Assembly (NCBI RefSeq): GCF_022549495.1 | Contig: NZ_JAKZGD010000001.1 | Location: 248,001 to 312,000, forward strand | Reading direction: 5' to 3' | Length of the DNA: 64,000 nucleotides | Source: Acinetobacter sp. ANC 4805 | Lineage (GTDB): Bacteria; Pseudomonadota; Gammaproteobacteria; Pseudomonadales; Moraxellaceae | Part shown: positions 9,630 through 18,779 of the stretch, in pieces | Position numbering within the stretch: position 1 is the first letter of the stretch | Layout of the letters: every line of letters begins with the position of its first letter | The notes under the pieces: model-generated | Seen by the model: the letters and a program-made list of their open reading frames with translations, nothing else | The model's database searches: none | Told to the model about the DNA's origin: nothing | Program-made: the position numbers and the translations under genes

Positions 9630-11039
9630 ATGCATACTTCAACAACCAGCACCGTTCCACTAGAACCTTGGACAGCAGAGCAATTACAACAAGCGACTCA
9701 AGGTGAGTGGCATAATCATAAAATTCCACAAAGCGAAATCAAGCGTATTTTGACTGACTCTCGTCATGCTGAAGCTGGAGACGTTTTTCTTGCTTTAAAA
9801 GGTGAGCGTTTTGATGCACATAACTTTGTCGCCCAAGTGGCGACCCAAGGTTGTCAAATTGCCATCGTAGAGCGCCCGATTGATGCAGATATTGCACAAC
9901 TGATTGTCAAAGATACACGTTTGGCTTTAGGTCATCTCGGTGCTTATCGTCGTCAACAAAATCCGCAGTTGAAAGTGATTGCGTTAACAGGCAGTAGTGG
10001 TAAAACCACGACGAAAGAAATGTTGGGTAGTATCTTATCTCGTTTAGCGCCAACCTTGATTACGCGTGGTAATTTAAATAACGACTTAGGCGTACCTATG
10101 ATGTTGCTTGAATTGCGTTCAGAGCATCAATACGCTGTGATGGAATTGGGTGCGAGTCATCAAGGTGAAATTGACTATACTTCTCATCTGGTTCAACCAC
10201 ATGTGGCTGGTATTCTGAATATTGGTACGGCACATTTAGGTGAGTTTGGTGGGCGTGAAGGAATTTGTCGTGCCAAGTCAGAGATTTATGCACATATTTT
10301 GCCTGACGGAATATCGGTTGTTCCCGCTGATGATGATTTTACAGTTACCATTCGTGAAAATGCCCAAGCTCATTCAATTCTGAGTTTTGGTCAGGGTGGA
10401 GATGTATTTGCGACAGAGGTTGAATTACATCCTCAATCAGCAAAATTCAATTTACATACTCCACAAGGCATACGTGCAGTGGATCTCCCGTTTGCAGGTG
10501 CACATAATGTGCAAAATGCCGCTGCTGCAACTGCATTTGCACTGGCAATCGGCATTGCGCTTGATGATATTGTACAAGGCTTGGAGCAAGCACAGGGTGC
10601 TAAAGGACGTTTGAATTTTATTCAACGTCAAAATTACTTATTTATTGATGATACTTATAATGCCAATCCAACTTCGATGCGTGCCGCAGCGGAGGTTCTT
10701 GCTCAACAAGCAGGGATTAAAGTGATGGTGATTGGAGATATTGGTGAGCTTGGCAGCACAGCAGCACAGCAGCATTATTTGTTAGGTCGAGATTTAGTTT
10801 CGATGCAGGGGATTCATTTTGTGGTCGCAGTGGGAGAATTTTCACCTGCCACACAAGAAGGTGCGAGAAGTACGCAGTACGGTAAAAAATTACAAGCTTT
10901 TCTGAATCAGGAACAAGCTTTGTCATTTTTGATTAGTTTGGTAGAGACACATCAACCACAGTACATGAGTTTCCTATTTAAAGGTTCTCGTTATACCCAT
11001 ATGGAAACGTTGATGGCTGATTTGATGGAGAACATTTAA
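9630..11039 (+). CDS. murF: UDP-MurNAc-tripeptide:D-Ala-D-Ala ligase
   Basis: Adds the D-Ala-D-Ala dipeptide, completing the UDP-MurNAc-pentapeptide. It has 469 residues. The P-loop G121-SSGKTT127 is followed by TKE; NLNNDLGVP, ELGASHQGEI and DDTYNANPTSM are MurF signatures. It starts 22 bases after murE behind a purine-rich AAAGGTAAA. Its stop codon directly abuts the mraY ATG, which points to translational coupling. Confidence 0.96.
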   Translation: MHTSTTSTVPLEPWTAEQLQQATQGEWHNHKIPQSEIKRILTDSRHAEAGDVFLALKGERFDAHNFVAQVATQGCQIAIVERPIDADIAQLIVKDTRLALGHLGAYRRQQNPQLKVIALTGSSGKTTTKEMLGSILSRLAPTLITRGNLNNDLGVPMMLLELRSEHQYAVMELGASHQGEIDYTSHLVQPHVAGILNIGTAHLGEFGGREGICRAKSEIYAHILPDGISVVPADDDFTVTIRENAQAHSILSFGQGGDVFATEVELHPQSAKFNLHTPQGIRAVDLPFAGAHNVQNAAAATAFALAIGIALDDIVQGLEQAQGAKGRLNFIQRQNYLFIDDTYNANPTSMRAAAEVLAQQAGIKVMVIGDIGELGSTAAQQHYLLGRDLVSMQGIHFVVAVGEFSPATQEGARSTQYGKKLQAFLNQEQALSFLISLVETHQPQYMSFLFKGSRYTHMETLMADLMENI

Positions 11040-12158
11040 ATGTTGTTATGGTTATTTGAACAATTGGCAGGCTATAACAGCTCTTTCCAAGTGGTTCGCT
11101 ACTTAACATTACGCTCTTTATTAAGCGTATTGACTGCTTTGACGATTGGCTTGGTTTTAGGGCCAGTGATGATCCGTAAATTACAAGCCTTAAAATATGG
11201 TCAGGCGGTGAGCTCTTTTGCTCCTGAAAATCATGCCAAAAAGATGGGTACGCCAACCATGGGGGGGATCCTAATCCTGCTCTCCATCGGTATTAGTACT
11301 TTATTGTGGGCTGATTTATCAAATCCTTACGTCTGGATTGTATTGGGTGTCATGGTGGTCTTTGGTGCTGTTGGTTGGGCAGATGACTGGATCAAAGTCC
11401 GTTATAAAGATAATGCTGGTTTGCCTGCACGTAAAAAATTCTTTTGGACTTCTGTAGCATCATTAGGTGCTGGTATTGCCTTATATGTAATTGCCAAACA
11501 ACAGGATAATCCAGTGAATACGGCAAACATGCTGGATTTGCTTATCCCATTCTTCAAAAACCTCTCGATTCCACTCTCAGCGGTTCCGTTTGGTTTAGCA
11601 TTTATTGGTTTTACTTATCTGGTCATTAATGGTGCTTCTAATGCAGTCAACCTGACGGATGGTTTAGATGGCTTGGCAATTATGCCAATTGTCATGGTTG
11701 CAGCAGGTTTAGGGGTGTTTGCCTATTTGTCGGGTGATATTCGTTTCGCCAATTATCTGCATATTTCCTATGTAAAATATACGTCCGAATTGGTTGTGGT
11801 GTGTTCCGCAATGGTTGGCGCGGGTCTGGCATTCCTTTGGTATAATGCCCATCCTGCCCAAGTATTCATGGGCGATGTTGGTGCTTTGGCACTCGGTGCA
11901 ATGCTGGGTACAATTGCTGTGATGGTACGCCAAGAAATTGTATTTGCGATTATGGGCGGTGTCTTTGTGATGGAAGCCGTTTCTGTATTTTTACAAATCG
12001 GTTCATTGCGTATGCGTAATAAACGTGTGTTCTTAATGGCACCTTTACATCATCATTATGAAAAACAAGGTTGGAAAGAAACTCAAGTCGTTATTCGCTT
12101 TTGGATTATTACCATTTTCCTTGTTGTGTTAGGCTTAATGACCTTAAAGTTGCGTTAA
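11040..12158 (+). CDS. mraY: Phospho-MurNAc-pentapeptide transferase
   Basis: Integral membrane enzyme that transfers phospho-MurNAc-pentapeptide to undecaprenyl phosphate, making lipid I. The 372 residues carry about ten hydrophobic helices. Catalytic and substrate motifs include the DD pair in GWADDWIK, the [13 protein letters not shown] loop and APLHHHYE near the C-terminus. It is the last gene of this dcw segment: the expected murD-ftsW-murG-murC genes do not follow, and a terminator ends the operon. Confidence 0.96.
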   Translation: MLLWLFEQLAGYNSSFQVVRYLTLRSLLSVLTALTIGLVLGPVMIRKLQALKYGQAVSSFAPENHAKKMGTPTMGGILILLSIGISTLLWADLSNPYVWIVLGVMVVFGAVGWADDWIKVRYKDNAGLPARKKFFWTSVASLGAGIALYVIAKQQDNPVNTANMLDLLIPFFKNLSIPLSAVPFGLAFIGFTYLVINGASNAVNLTDGLDGLAIMPIVMVAAGLGVFAYLSGDIRFANYLHISYVKYTSELVVVCSAMVGAGLAFLWYNAHPAQVFMGDVGALALGAMLGTIAVMVRQEIVFAIMGGVFVMEAVSVFLQIGSLRMRNKRVFLMAPLHHHYEKQGWKETQVVIRFWIITIFLVVLGLMTLKLR

Positions 12159-12169
12159 ACCATGATTCA

Positions 12170-12199
12170 AAAAGAAGCTGGTGATCACCAGCTTTTTTT
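12170..12199 (+). terminator. Terminator closing the rsmH-mraY operon
   Basis: A perfect 20-base palindrome (12175-12194; half-site AAGCTGGTGA) is followed by a run of T. It ends the wall/division operon 16 bases after the mraY stop. Confidence 0.85.
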
Positions 12200-12216
12200 A
12201 TGTTTGGAGAAAATGG

Positions 12217-13035
12217 ATGAATTTGTTGATGTGCCCTGTTTGTCGCCAATCATTGAATTTGGTTGCAAACTCTTGGCATTGTGAAAAAGGTCATCATTAT
12301 GATGTTGCCAAGCAAGGCTATGTTAATTTGCATGTGGTGCAGCATAAACACAGTAAAACGCCAGGGGATACCGCTGAGTCTGTATTGGCTCGTCGTGAGT
12401 TTTTGCAAACGGGCGCTTATCAACCGCTACAACTTGCAGTCGTTGAGTTATTGCAGCAATTAAAACCGAAAGCTGTTTTGGATATTGGTTGTGGTGAGGG
12501 ATATTATACCCATGCCATGCAAGCGCAGACTCAAGATTGTATCGGTGTTGATATTGCTAAAGCTGCTGTGCAAAGAGCTGCTAAACTTAATTCAAAAGTG
12601 ACATGGGTCGTCGGAACAGGCGCGACATTACCCGTACAAGATCATTCAATTGATGTGTGCAGCAGTTTATTTAGTCCAATTCCACAGGATGAAATCATAC
12701 GAGTACTTCGGGATGATGGACATTTGATTGTGGTAACACCTGCGCCAAGACATCTTTATGCGTTGCGTGAAGCGTTATTTGAACAAGTGAATTTGCACGA
12801 ACCGCAGAAATTTGTGCAGCAACTAGATGCTCAATTTGAGTTGAAGCAACAACAAGTTGTAGAAACTCAAATGGTGTTGGATCAACACGCATTAAAAAAT
12901 TTGATTGCTATGACGCCTTATGCATATAAAGCGAATCCTGAGAGAAGAATGGCTTTAGAGCAAGAGCAGCAATTTTTGGCCACGGCTGCTTTTCAAATTT
13001 ATGTGTTCCAAAAAAGAAAGAAGCCATCAATTTGA
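12217..13035 (+). CDS. rlmA: 23S rRNA (guanine-N1)-methyltransferase, RlmA family
   Basis: SAM-dependent methylation of a guanine in hairpin 35 of 23S rRNA (G745 in E. coli). The 272-residue protein starts at ATG 12217, chosen because GGAG lies about 8 bases upstream. The longer GTG-initiated frame would begin inside the mraY terminator. Its N-terminal zinc site is C6-P-V-C9 with C22 and H26, and the QGYVNLHVVQHKHSKTPGD segment is a strong RlmA signature. The methyltransferase fold has VLDIGCGEGYYTH. It probably has its own promoter. Confidence 0.92.
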   Translation: MNLLMCPVCRQSLNLVANSWHCEKGHHYDVAKQGYVNLHVVQHKHSKTPGDTAESVLARREFLQTGAYQPLQLAVVELLQQLKPKAVLDIGCGEGYYTHAMQAQTQDCIGVDIAKAAVQRAAKLNSKVTWVVGTGATLPVQDHSIDVCSSLFSPIPQDEIIRVLRDDGHLIVVTPAPRHLYALREALFEQVNLHEPQKFVQQLDAQFELKQQQVVETQMVLDQHALKNLIAMTPYAYKANPERRMALEQEQQFLATAAFQIYVFQKRKKPSI

Positions 13036-13051
13036 TGGCCTCTTTCTTTTT
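13013..13051. terminator. Bidirectional terminator between rlmA and ponA
   Basis: A long hairpin (AAAGAAAG..GCCATCAA with TTGATGGC..CTTTCTTT) has A and T tracts on both sides. It serves the two convergent genes. The rlmA stop codon lies inside the stem. Confidence 0.8.
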
Positions 13052-13054
13052 ATA

Positions 13055-15622
13055 TTATTGAATATCATTAATTAGATTTTCGATACCATCATGTTCTCTT
13101 TGAGATGGCGTAGCCCCCATTGCTGGAGGTTGTTTCTTCGCTGGAATGATAATTTGTTCTTCATCCGGTGAACCAGTTTCAGGTAAATCAGAAAAGTCAG
13201 TCTGTATAGACCGAGTCGGCGTTGTCGGGGCAGGGCGATAAAGTGGACGTGCTAAAGGTGGTGAAGCACGATATTCTTTTTGTCCTTCTTTTTGTTCAAT
13301 TGCTAGTTTGTCAAAAGAGATTGGATCTTTGGCATCCTTATCTAAGCGAACCCAAGCCGATGGTGTATCCTTAAGCGAATTTGCCATGAAATTTGTCCAA
13401 ATTGGTAAAGCAGCAACCCCACCATACTCACGACGACCTAGTGTGCGAGGTTGATCAAAACCAACCCAAGTAATTGCAACTAATTTGCCGTTAAAACCAG
13501 CAAACCATGCATCTTTTGCATCATTGGTTGTTCCTGTTTTACCACCTAAATCATCACGACCAATTTTAAGTGCTGCACGTCCAGTACCATGCTGAATCAC
13601 ATCGCGTAAAATGTTTGCCATATCATAAGCTGAACTAGATTTTAAAATGCGTTGGGCTTGGCGATAATTACTATTTGTTGTGCCTGCTGTTGGTGTATCG
13701 GTTGCTGCTGTCTCAGAAGCAGCAATTGTCTCATCTAAAGCTTGATTAGTGATGTCATTTACAGCGTCTTCTTTCGGTTCATCTGATGCTGCATAGGCAT
13801 TTGGATCGCTAATACATGGAATACATGCATATTCTGGATTAGCTTCATAAATAACTTTGCCTGATGCATCTTCAATTCGTTTAATAAAATGAGGTTGAAT
13901 GCGATATCCCCCATTTGCGAAAGTTGCATAACCTGTTGCCATCTGCACTGGAAGGACTTGAGGTGTTCCTAAGGCAATGGTGTAGTTGCGTGGAATCTGA
14001 TCTTCTTCTAAACCAAAGTCCATAAAGAGTTGGCGTGTGCGTTCAATGCCTACATTTTGTAATAAACGTACAGATACAGTATTTCGGGATAGATATAATG
14101 CACGACGTAAGGGAATCATACCCAAGTAACGGCCATCAGCATTTCTTGGTGACCATTTTCCAATTGTGATCGGGCTATCATTGACCATACTGTAGGGGGT
14201 CATGCCACGTTCAAGTGCAAGTGCATAGACAAAGGGTTTAATGGTTGAACCAGGCTGTCTCCAGCCTTGTAAAGCACGGTTAAATTTGGATTGATAGAAA
14301 CTATAACCGCCGACAACTGCTTCTATTGACCCATCATTTGGATTTAAAGCAATCAATTGACCTTGAACTTTGGGAACTTGAACCAAAGACCAAACGGTTT
14401 TATTTTCATTTGGACGCAACCGAATAATATCTTTAACTTCTACGATTTGTGAAGCATTAGATACTGCTCCACCAACACTATTGGCATTGCGGTAAGGGCG
14501 AACCCATGACATTCCAGCCCAGTTTACGGTGACTGTCGAGCCATCCTGCATCAAGGCATCAAAAGAATTATTATTAACTTTTATCACTTGAGCTGGATAA
14601 GTATTGGCATATGGGACAAATTGATCTAGGGGCTTGTCATGTGCTTCTGGACCACGCCAACCATGACGGCGATCGTATGCTTCTAGACCATCTTGAACAG
14701 ATTGTTCAGCATAGCGTTGGCGATCGCTATCAATGGTTGTATAGACTTTATAGCCTGAATCAATTGCTTGTTCACCAAAATTTTCAATCAGTTCTGAGCG
14801 AACCATTTCACCAATGTAAGGGAAAACATTACTTACTGAGCGGTCAATCATATTTAAATTGATTGGCTCTGCTACCGCTTTCTGGTATTGATTTTGATTG
14901 ATATACCCAAGTTGTAACATCCGACCTAAAATCCAGTTTCGACGTTCCAGCGCACGCTCAGGATTCACCACAGGATTGTATTTTGATGGAGCTTTGGGTA
15001 AGCCTGCAATCATTGCCATTTGTGCAGTCGTCAGTTCACTGATATTTTTGTTGTAATAGATTTGTGCGGCTGCTGCGATGCCATACGCATTTTTTCCTAA
15101 AAAGATTTTATTCACATAGGAGCTTAAAATCTCTTGCTTGGTTAGATTTTGTTCAATTTTTCGAGCAAGAAAAATTTCAGTAAGTTTGCGTTTGAGTGTT
15201 CGCTCAGGACTTAAATAGTAGTTTTTTGCGACTTGCATAGTAATGGTTGAGCCGCCAGTTTGAACATCTGAACCCGTAACAGACTCTGTTATCGCACGCC
15301 CTAATCCTTTGAAACTAATACCATTATGCTCAAAAAATGAAGAGTCTTCTGCTGCTAAAAAAGCATGAATAAATGTTGGTGGGATTTGCTCATATTTCAC
15401 AGGAATTGAAAGTTTGCCACCATACTCTGCAATGAGCTTATTATCTGCTGTGTATACCTGTAATGGTTTTAATAAAGGCGCCTTTTTTAATGAGCTCATA
15501 TCTGGCAAAGAGGGTGCTAGATAGAGATACATGCCATAAAATCCCATTGGAAGTGAGACTAATATAATAATAAGGATTAAAAAAAAGGGGCGAACAATAC
15601 CAGAACTGGATAGCTTTTTCAT
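13055..15622 (-). CDS. ponA: Penicillin-binding protein 1a, bifunctional glycosyltransferase/transpeptidase
   Basis: Class A PBP that polymerises and cross-links peptidoglycan in the periplasm. It has 855 residues: a membrane anchor at about residues 11-36, then a GT51 domain with catalytic Glu92 in AAEDSSFFEH and GGSTITMQVAKN, an intervening OB-like domain, and the transpeptidase with S459-T-I-K, SRN as the SxN motif and GGKTGTT. The C-terminal tail is Pro-rich. It is divergent from pilM with a 162-base shared promoter region, the same arrangement as in Pseudomonas. Confidence 0.96.
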   Translation of the reverse strand: MKKLSSSGIVRPFFLILIIILVSLPMGFYGMYLYLAPSLPDMSSLKKAPLLKPLQVYTADNKLIAEYGGKLSIPVKYEQIPPTFIHAFLAAEDSSFFEHNGISFKGLGRAITESVTGSDVQTGGSTITMQVAKNYYLSPERTLKRKLTEIFLARKIEQNLTKQEILSSYVNKIFLGKNAYGIAAAAQIYYNKNISELTTAQMAMIAGLPKAPSKYNPVVNPERALERRNWILGRMLQLGYINQNQYQKAVAEPINLNMIDRSVSNVFPYIGEMVRSELIENFGEQAIDSGYKVYTTIDSDRQRYAEQSVQDGLEAYDRRHGWRGPEAHDKPLDQFVPYANTYPAQVIKVNNNSFDALMQDGSTVTVNWAGMSWVRPYRNANSVGGAVSNASQIVEVKDIIRLRPNENKTVWSLVQVPKVQGQLIALNPNDGSIEAVVGGYSFYQSKFNRALQGWRQPGSTIKPFVYALALERGMTPYSMVNDSPITIGKWSPRNADGRYLGMIPLRRALYLSRNTVSVRLLQNVGIERTRQLFMDFGLEEDQIPRNYTIALGTPQVLPVQMATGYATFANGGYRIQPHFIKRIEDASGKVIYEANPEYACIPCISDPNAYAASDEPKEDAVNDITNQALDETIAASETAATDTPTAGTTNSNYRQAQRILKSSSAYDMANILRDVIQHGTGRAALKIGRDDLGGKTGTTNDAKDAWFAGFNGKLVAITWVGFDQPRTLGRREYGGVAALPIWTNFMANSLKDTPSAWVRLDKDAKDPISFDKLAIEQKEGQKEYRASPPLARPLYRPAPTTPTRSIQTDFSDLPETGSPDEEQIIIPAKKQPPAMGATPSQREHDGIENLINDIQ

Positions 15623-15784
15623 AATAAGTAAGTTTTAATAAGAGCGAATGGCAAACTAATTATGGTCAGTATATCCTTTAGCCATACGGATTGTTAGATG
15701 AGATATTGTATCCGTATCAATTAAAGACCAAAGCAAATTAGTGAGTTGTATTTTTGGGGATAAAAAAATAAATAGGAATGTACT

Positions 15785-16843
15785 GTGCTCAGGTTATATC
15801 GTAAACCAAATAAGGGGTTAGTAGGGGTCGATATTAGTTCGACAACTGTTAAGTTATTGGAGCTCTCTGTAAAGAACGGTAGATATTGGGTTGAAAGCTA
15901 TGCTGTGATGCCGCTGCCTGAAAACAGTGTCGTAGAAAAAAGCATTCTAAATCCAGAAGCAGTGGGTGATGCGCTTGAAAGAGTCGTCAACCTTGCGAAT
16001 CCGCATACAATAAATGTAGCAATTGCTGTGCCGACTTCAATGGTGATTAATAAAATCATTGAAATGGATGCGGATATGACAGCAGAAGAACGAGAAGTTC
16101 AAATTCGTATGGACGCTGAGCAATACATTCCGTTCCCATTAGATGAGGTGAGTCTTGATTTTGAGGTTTTGTCTGACAAATTAGCGAACCCAAATCGAGC
16201 AAATATACTTTTAGTCGCAACACGTACAGAAAATGTTGATACGCGTGTGGAAGTATTAGAGCTTGCCAATTTGTCTGCAAAAATTGCTGATGTAGAAAGC
16301 TATGCAATTGAACGCGCTTTCAGTGTATTTGCGGATACTTTGCCAATGGGCGCAAATACAGTTGGTATCTTAGATATTGGTCATACTATGACCACCTTAT
16401 CTGTGATGCAGAAAGGGAAAATTATCTATACACGTGAGCAGGTGTTTGGTGGTCGACAGCTGACTCAGGATGTACAAAGTCGCTATGGATTGTCTTTCGA
16501 AGAAGCTGGGCGCGCGAAAAAAGAAAGAACACTTCCAGATGACTATGATACAGAAGTGCTTGAGCCATTTTTAGATGCAGTTGTGCAACAAGCTGCACGT
16601 TCACTGCAATTTTTCTTCTCATCATCACAGTTTAATGAGATTGACCATATTTTATTGGCGGGTGGTAATGCCAATATTCCTGGTTTAGCCAAGTTACTAC
16701 AACAAAAACTAGGCTATCGCGTCACAATTGCCAATCCATTCTTACAAATGGGCTTTTCTCCGCAAATTGATATTAAAAAAATTGAAAATGATGCTTCCTC
16801 ATTGATGGTTGCATGTGGTTTAGCATTGAGGAGTTTTGATTAA
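15785..16843 (+). CDS. pilM: Type IV pilus assembly protein PilM
   Basis: Actin-like cytoplasmic protein that docks the PilN N-terminus at the inner membrane (ComM in A. baylyi nomenclature). It has 352 residues from a GTG start with GGAA about 8 bases upstream; the N-terminus RLYRKPNKGLVGVDISSTTVKLLEL is conserved. The actin/FtsA-like nucleotide motifs include VGVDISSTTVK, GILDIGHTMT and LLAGGNANIPGL. It is the first gene of pilMNOPQ, and its TAA overlaps the pilN ATG. Confidence 0.95.
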   Translation: MLRLYRKPNKGLVGVDISSTTVKLLELSVKNGRYWVESYAVMPLPENSVVEKSILNPEAVGDALERVVNLANPHTINVAIAVPTSMVINKIIEMDADMTAEEREVQIRMDAEQYIPFPLDEVSLDFEVLSDKLANPNRANILLVATRTENVDTRVEVLELANLSAKIADVESYAIERAFSVFADTLPMGANTVGILDIGHTMTTLSVMQKGKIIYTREQVFGGRQLTQDVQSRYGLSFEEAGRAKKERTLPDDYDTEVLEPFLDAVVQQAARSLQFFFSSSQFNEIDHILLAGGNANIPGLAKLLQQKLGYRVTIANPFLQMGFSPQIDIKKIENDASSLMVACGLALRSFD

Positions 16844-17487
16844 TGGCAAAGATTAATTTACTCCCTTGGCGTGATGAGCTAAGAGAACAAAAAAAGAAGC
16901 AATTCGTTGCATTTTGTGCTGGGGTAGCAGCATTAGGTGTAGTATCGGTTTTTTCTGGGTGGATGTATTTTGATCAAAAATTAAATGATCAAGAACAAGC
17001 GAATCAACTCATTATTAGTACAAATCAAAATTTAGATACTCAGCTTAAATCATTGGATGGTTTGCAAGAGCAGCGTAATGCGATTATTGAACGTATGAAG
17101 CTCATTCAAGGATTGCAAGGACAGCGACCAGTTACTGTACGTTTGGTTGATGAATTGGTACGTGTTACACCTCCAACAATGTATTTGACTAAATTTACAC
17201 GAACGGGTGATAAATTTACGATTGAGGGCAAGGCTGAAAGTCCTAATACAGTTGCTGAATTATTACGTAACTTGGAAGCATCTCCTTGGTATCGTAATGC
17301 CTTTATGAATTCTTTCTTGGCAACCGATGATAAAAAAGATAAAGCAGCAAGTTCTTTAATTCCTCGAGTTGAAGAAAACTATGGAAGTTTTCTTGTAACT
17401 GTAGATTTAGGTGAAATAGGGACAACAACTGAAGCTGACCCAACTTTAGAAGCTCCAGCATCAGGGACAGCGGGGGTGACAAAATGA
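16843..17487 (+). CDS. pilN: Type IV pilus inner-membrane protein PilN
   Basis: Bitopic protein of the pilus alignment complex (214 residues). The conserved cytoplasmic peptide INLLPWRDE at residues 4-12 inserts into PilM. One membrane helix follows (about residues 23-45), then a coiled-coil and a ferredoxin-like periplasmic domain that pairs with PilO. Its start overlaps pilM (TAATG) and its stop overlaps pilO (ATGA), as expected for subunits made in fixed ratio. Confidence 0.95.
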   Translation: MAKINLLPWRDELREQKKKQFVAFCAGVAALGVVSVFSGWMYFDQKLNDQEQANQLIISTNQNLDTQLKSLDGLQEQRNAIIERMKLIQGLQGQRPVTVRLVDELVRVTPPTMYLTKFTRTGDKFTIEGKAESPNTVAELLRNLEASPWYRNAFMNSFLATDDKKDKAASSLIPRVEENYGSFLVTVDLGEIGTTTEADPTLEAPASGTAGVTK

Positions 17488-18236
17488 ACTTAGAAAAATC
17501 AGATGATTTAAACCAAGATGCCATTGTTGTTAAAAAGAAGAAAATGACGCTAGAACAATTCTTCCAGCAATTTAATACGCTGGATATGAATAACTATGGT
17601 GGATGGTCTCTTTCTGTAAAAATTACTTGCTGGTTTTTTGTTTTCTTGGCAGTTGTGGCTTTGGGCTATTTTGTTGTCATCAAAAAGCAACTTGATAATA
17701 TTGCGAATGCCCAAGCACAAGAACAAAGTTTGTTAAATGAATTTAAAGAAAAAGATTCTAAGTTGCGAAATCTGCAGCAGTATCAAGCTCAATTGCAAGA
17801 AATGGAAGCGAATTTTAATCAGCAATTAGAGCAGTTACCCAAAGAAACTGAGATTCCGAGTTTGGTTGAAGATATTAACTTAACTGGTGTAAATTCAGGA
17901 CTGAAGTTTAAAAATATCAAATTAGAGGATGAGGTAAAACAAGAGTTCTTTATTGAGCAACCAATTAGTATGGAAGCAACAGGTGATTATCATGCTTTTG
18001 GTGCTTTTGTAACAGGAATTGCTGCATTGCCTCGTATCGTAACCTTACATGATTTTGTTGTTGATGTAACAAGAGCTGATTCATCAAAGGCATCCGATAT
18101 TCCTGTGGTTAATTATTCAATCAAAGCAAAAACCTATCGCTATATTAGTCCTGAAGAACAAGCTGAGACGGGTGCAGTGCCTAGTGCTCAGCCAGCTACA
18201 AATACAACTCCAGCAGCCCAAGGGAGTCAGCACTAA
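17484..18236 (+). CDS. pilO: Type IV pilus inner-membrane protein PilO
   Basis: Partner of PilN in the inner-membrane alignment complex (250 residues). A cytoplasmic segment of about 45 residues is followed by a membrane helix (WFFVFLAVVALGYFVVI), a coiled coil rich in Gln/Glu (residues 70-115) and a PilO-type ferredoxin-like domain. The C-terminal tail is low-complexity Ala/Thr/Pro/Gln. It overlaps pilN by four bases, and its TAA overlaps the pilP ATG. Confidence 0.94.
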   Translation: MNLEKSDDLNQDAIVVKKKKMTLEQFFQQFNTLDMNNYGGWSLSVKITCWFFVFLAVVALGYFVVIKKQLDNIANAQAQEQSLLNEFKEKDSKLRNLQQYQAQLQEMEANFNQQLEQLPKETEIPSLVEDINLTGVNSGLKFKNIKLEDEVKQEFFIEQPISMEATGDYHAFGAFVTGIAALPRIVTLHDFVVDVTRADSSKASDIPVVNYSIKAKTYRYISPEEQAETGAVPSAQPATNTTPAAQGSQH

Positions 18237-18763
18237 TGAATAATTATAAAATGCTATGTGGTTTATTGCTCGGTATTGGTTTGGTCGGATGTGATTCTCG
18301 TATTGATGCGGTCAATCAGCAAATGGCAGAAATTCGTAATCAACCTCCATTGTCGATTGAGCCTGCACCAATATTTACACCTGTACCATTATTTAACTAT
18401 GCAGCACATCAGTTAAAGAGTCCTTTTATGCCAAGTTCGCTAGCTGCAGAACTTCAAATTATGGCAGGCAAGCGAGTTTATCCGAACTTCAATCGTCAAT
18501 CTCAGCCTTTGGAAAGTTATGCTTTAGAGTCCTTGAATATGAAAGGAAGCATGCGTGGTAAGGCGAATGAAACTATTGCTTTGATTCAGACTCCAGATGG
18601 GCAGATTGAGCGTGTACAGGTTGGTAGTTACTTGGGTATGAACCAAGGACGCATCGTAAAGATTAATCCAACACAAATTGATTTAGTAGAGATTGTGCCA
18701 GATGGGCGAGAAGGTTATGTGGAAAGACCACGTACGCTCGTTTTAATTGGGCCGGCATCGTAA
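18236..18763 (+). CDS. pilP: Type IV pilus lipoprotein PilP
   Basis: Inner-membrane lipoprotein linking PilNO to the secretin PilQ (175 residues). The signal sequence ends in a lipobox LVGC with Cys19. A disordered Pro-rich linker (residues 35-75) follows, then the beta-sandwich HR domain with SMRGKANETIALIQTPDG. Fourth gene of the operon. Confidence 0.94.
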   Translation: MNNYKMLCGLLLGIGLVGCDSRIDAVNQQMAEIRNQPPLSIEPAPIFTPVPLFNYAAHQLKSPFMPSSLAAELQIMAGKRVYPNFNRQSQPLESYALESLNMKGSMRGKANETIALIQTPDGQIERVQVGSYLGMNQGRIVKINPTQIDLVEIVPDGREGYVERPRTLVLIGPAS

Positions 18764-18779
18764 GATTAAGGGAATAACA

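Noticed and set aside
12181..12216. GTG start for rlmA giving a 284-residue protein
   Set aside because: The extra codons lie inside the mraY terminator stem, while ATG 12217 has a good GGAG and gives the family N-terminus.
15651..15668. Sigma-54 promoter for pilM
   Set aside because: TGGCAA is present, but there is no GC at the -12 position with the right spacing.
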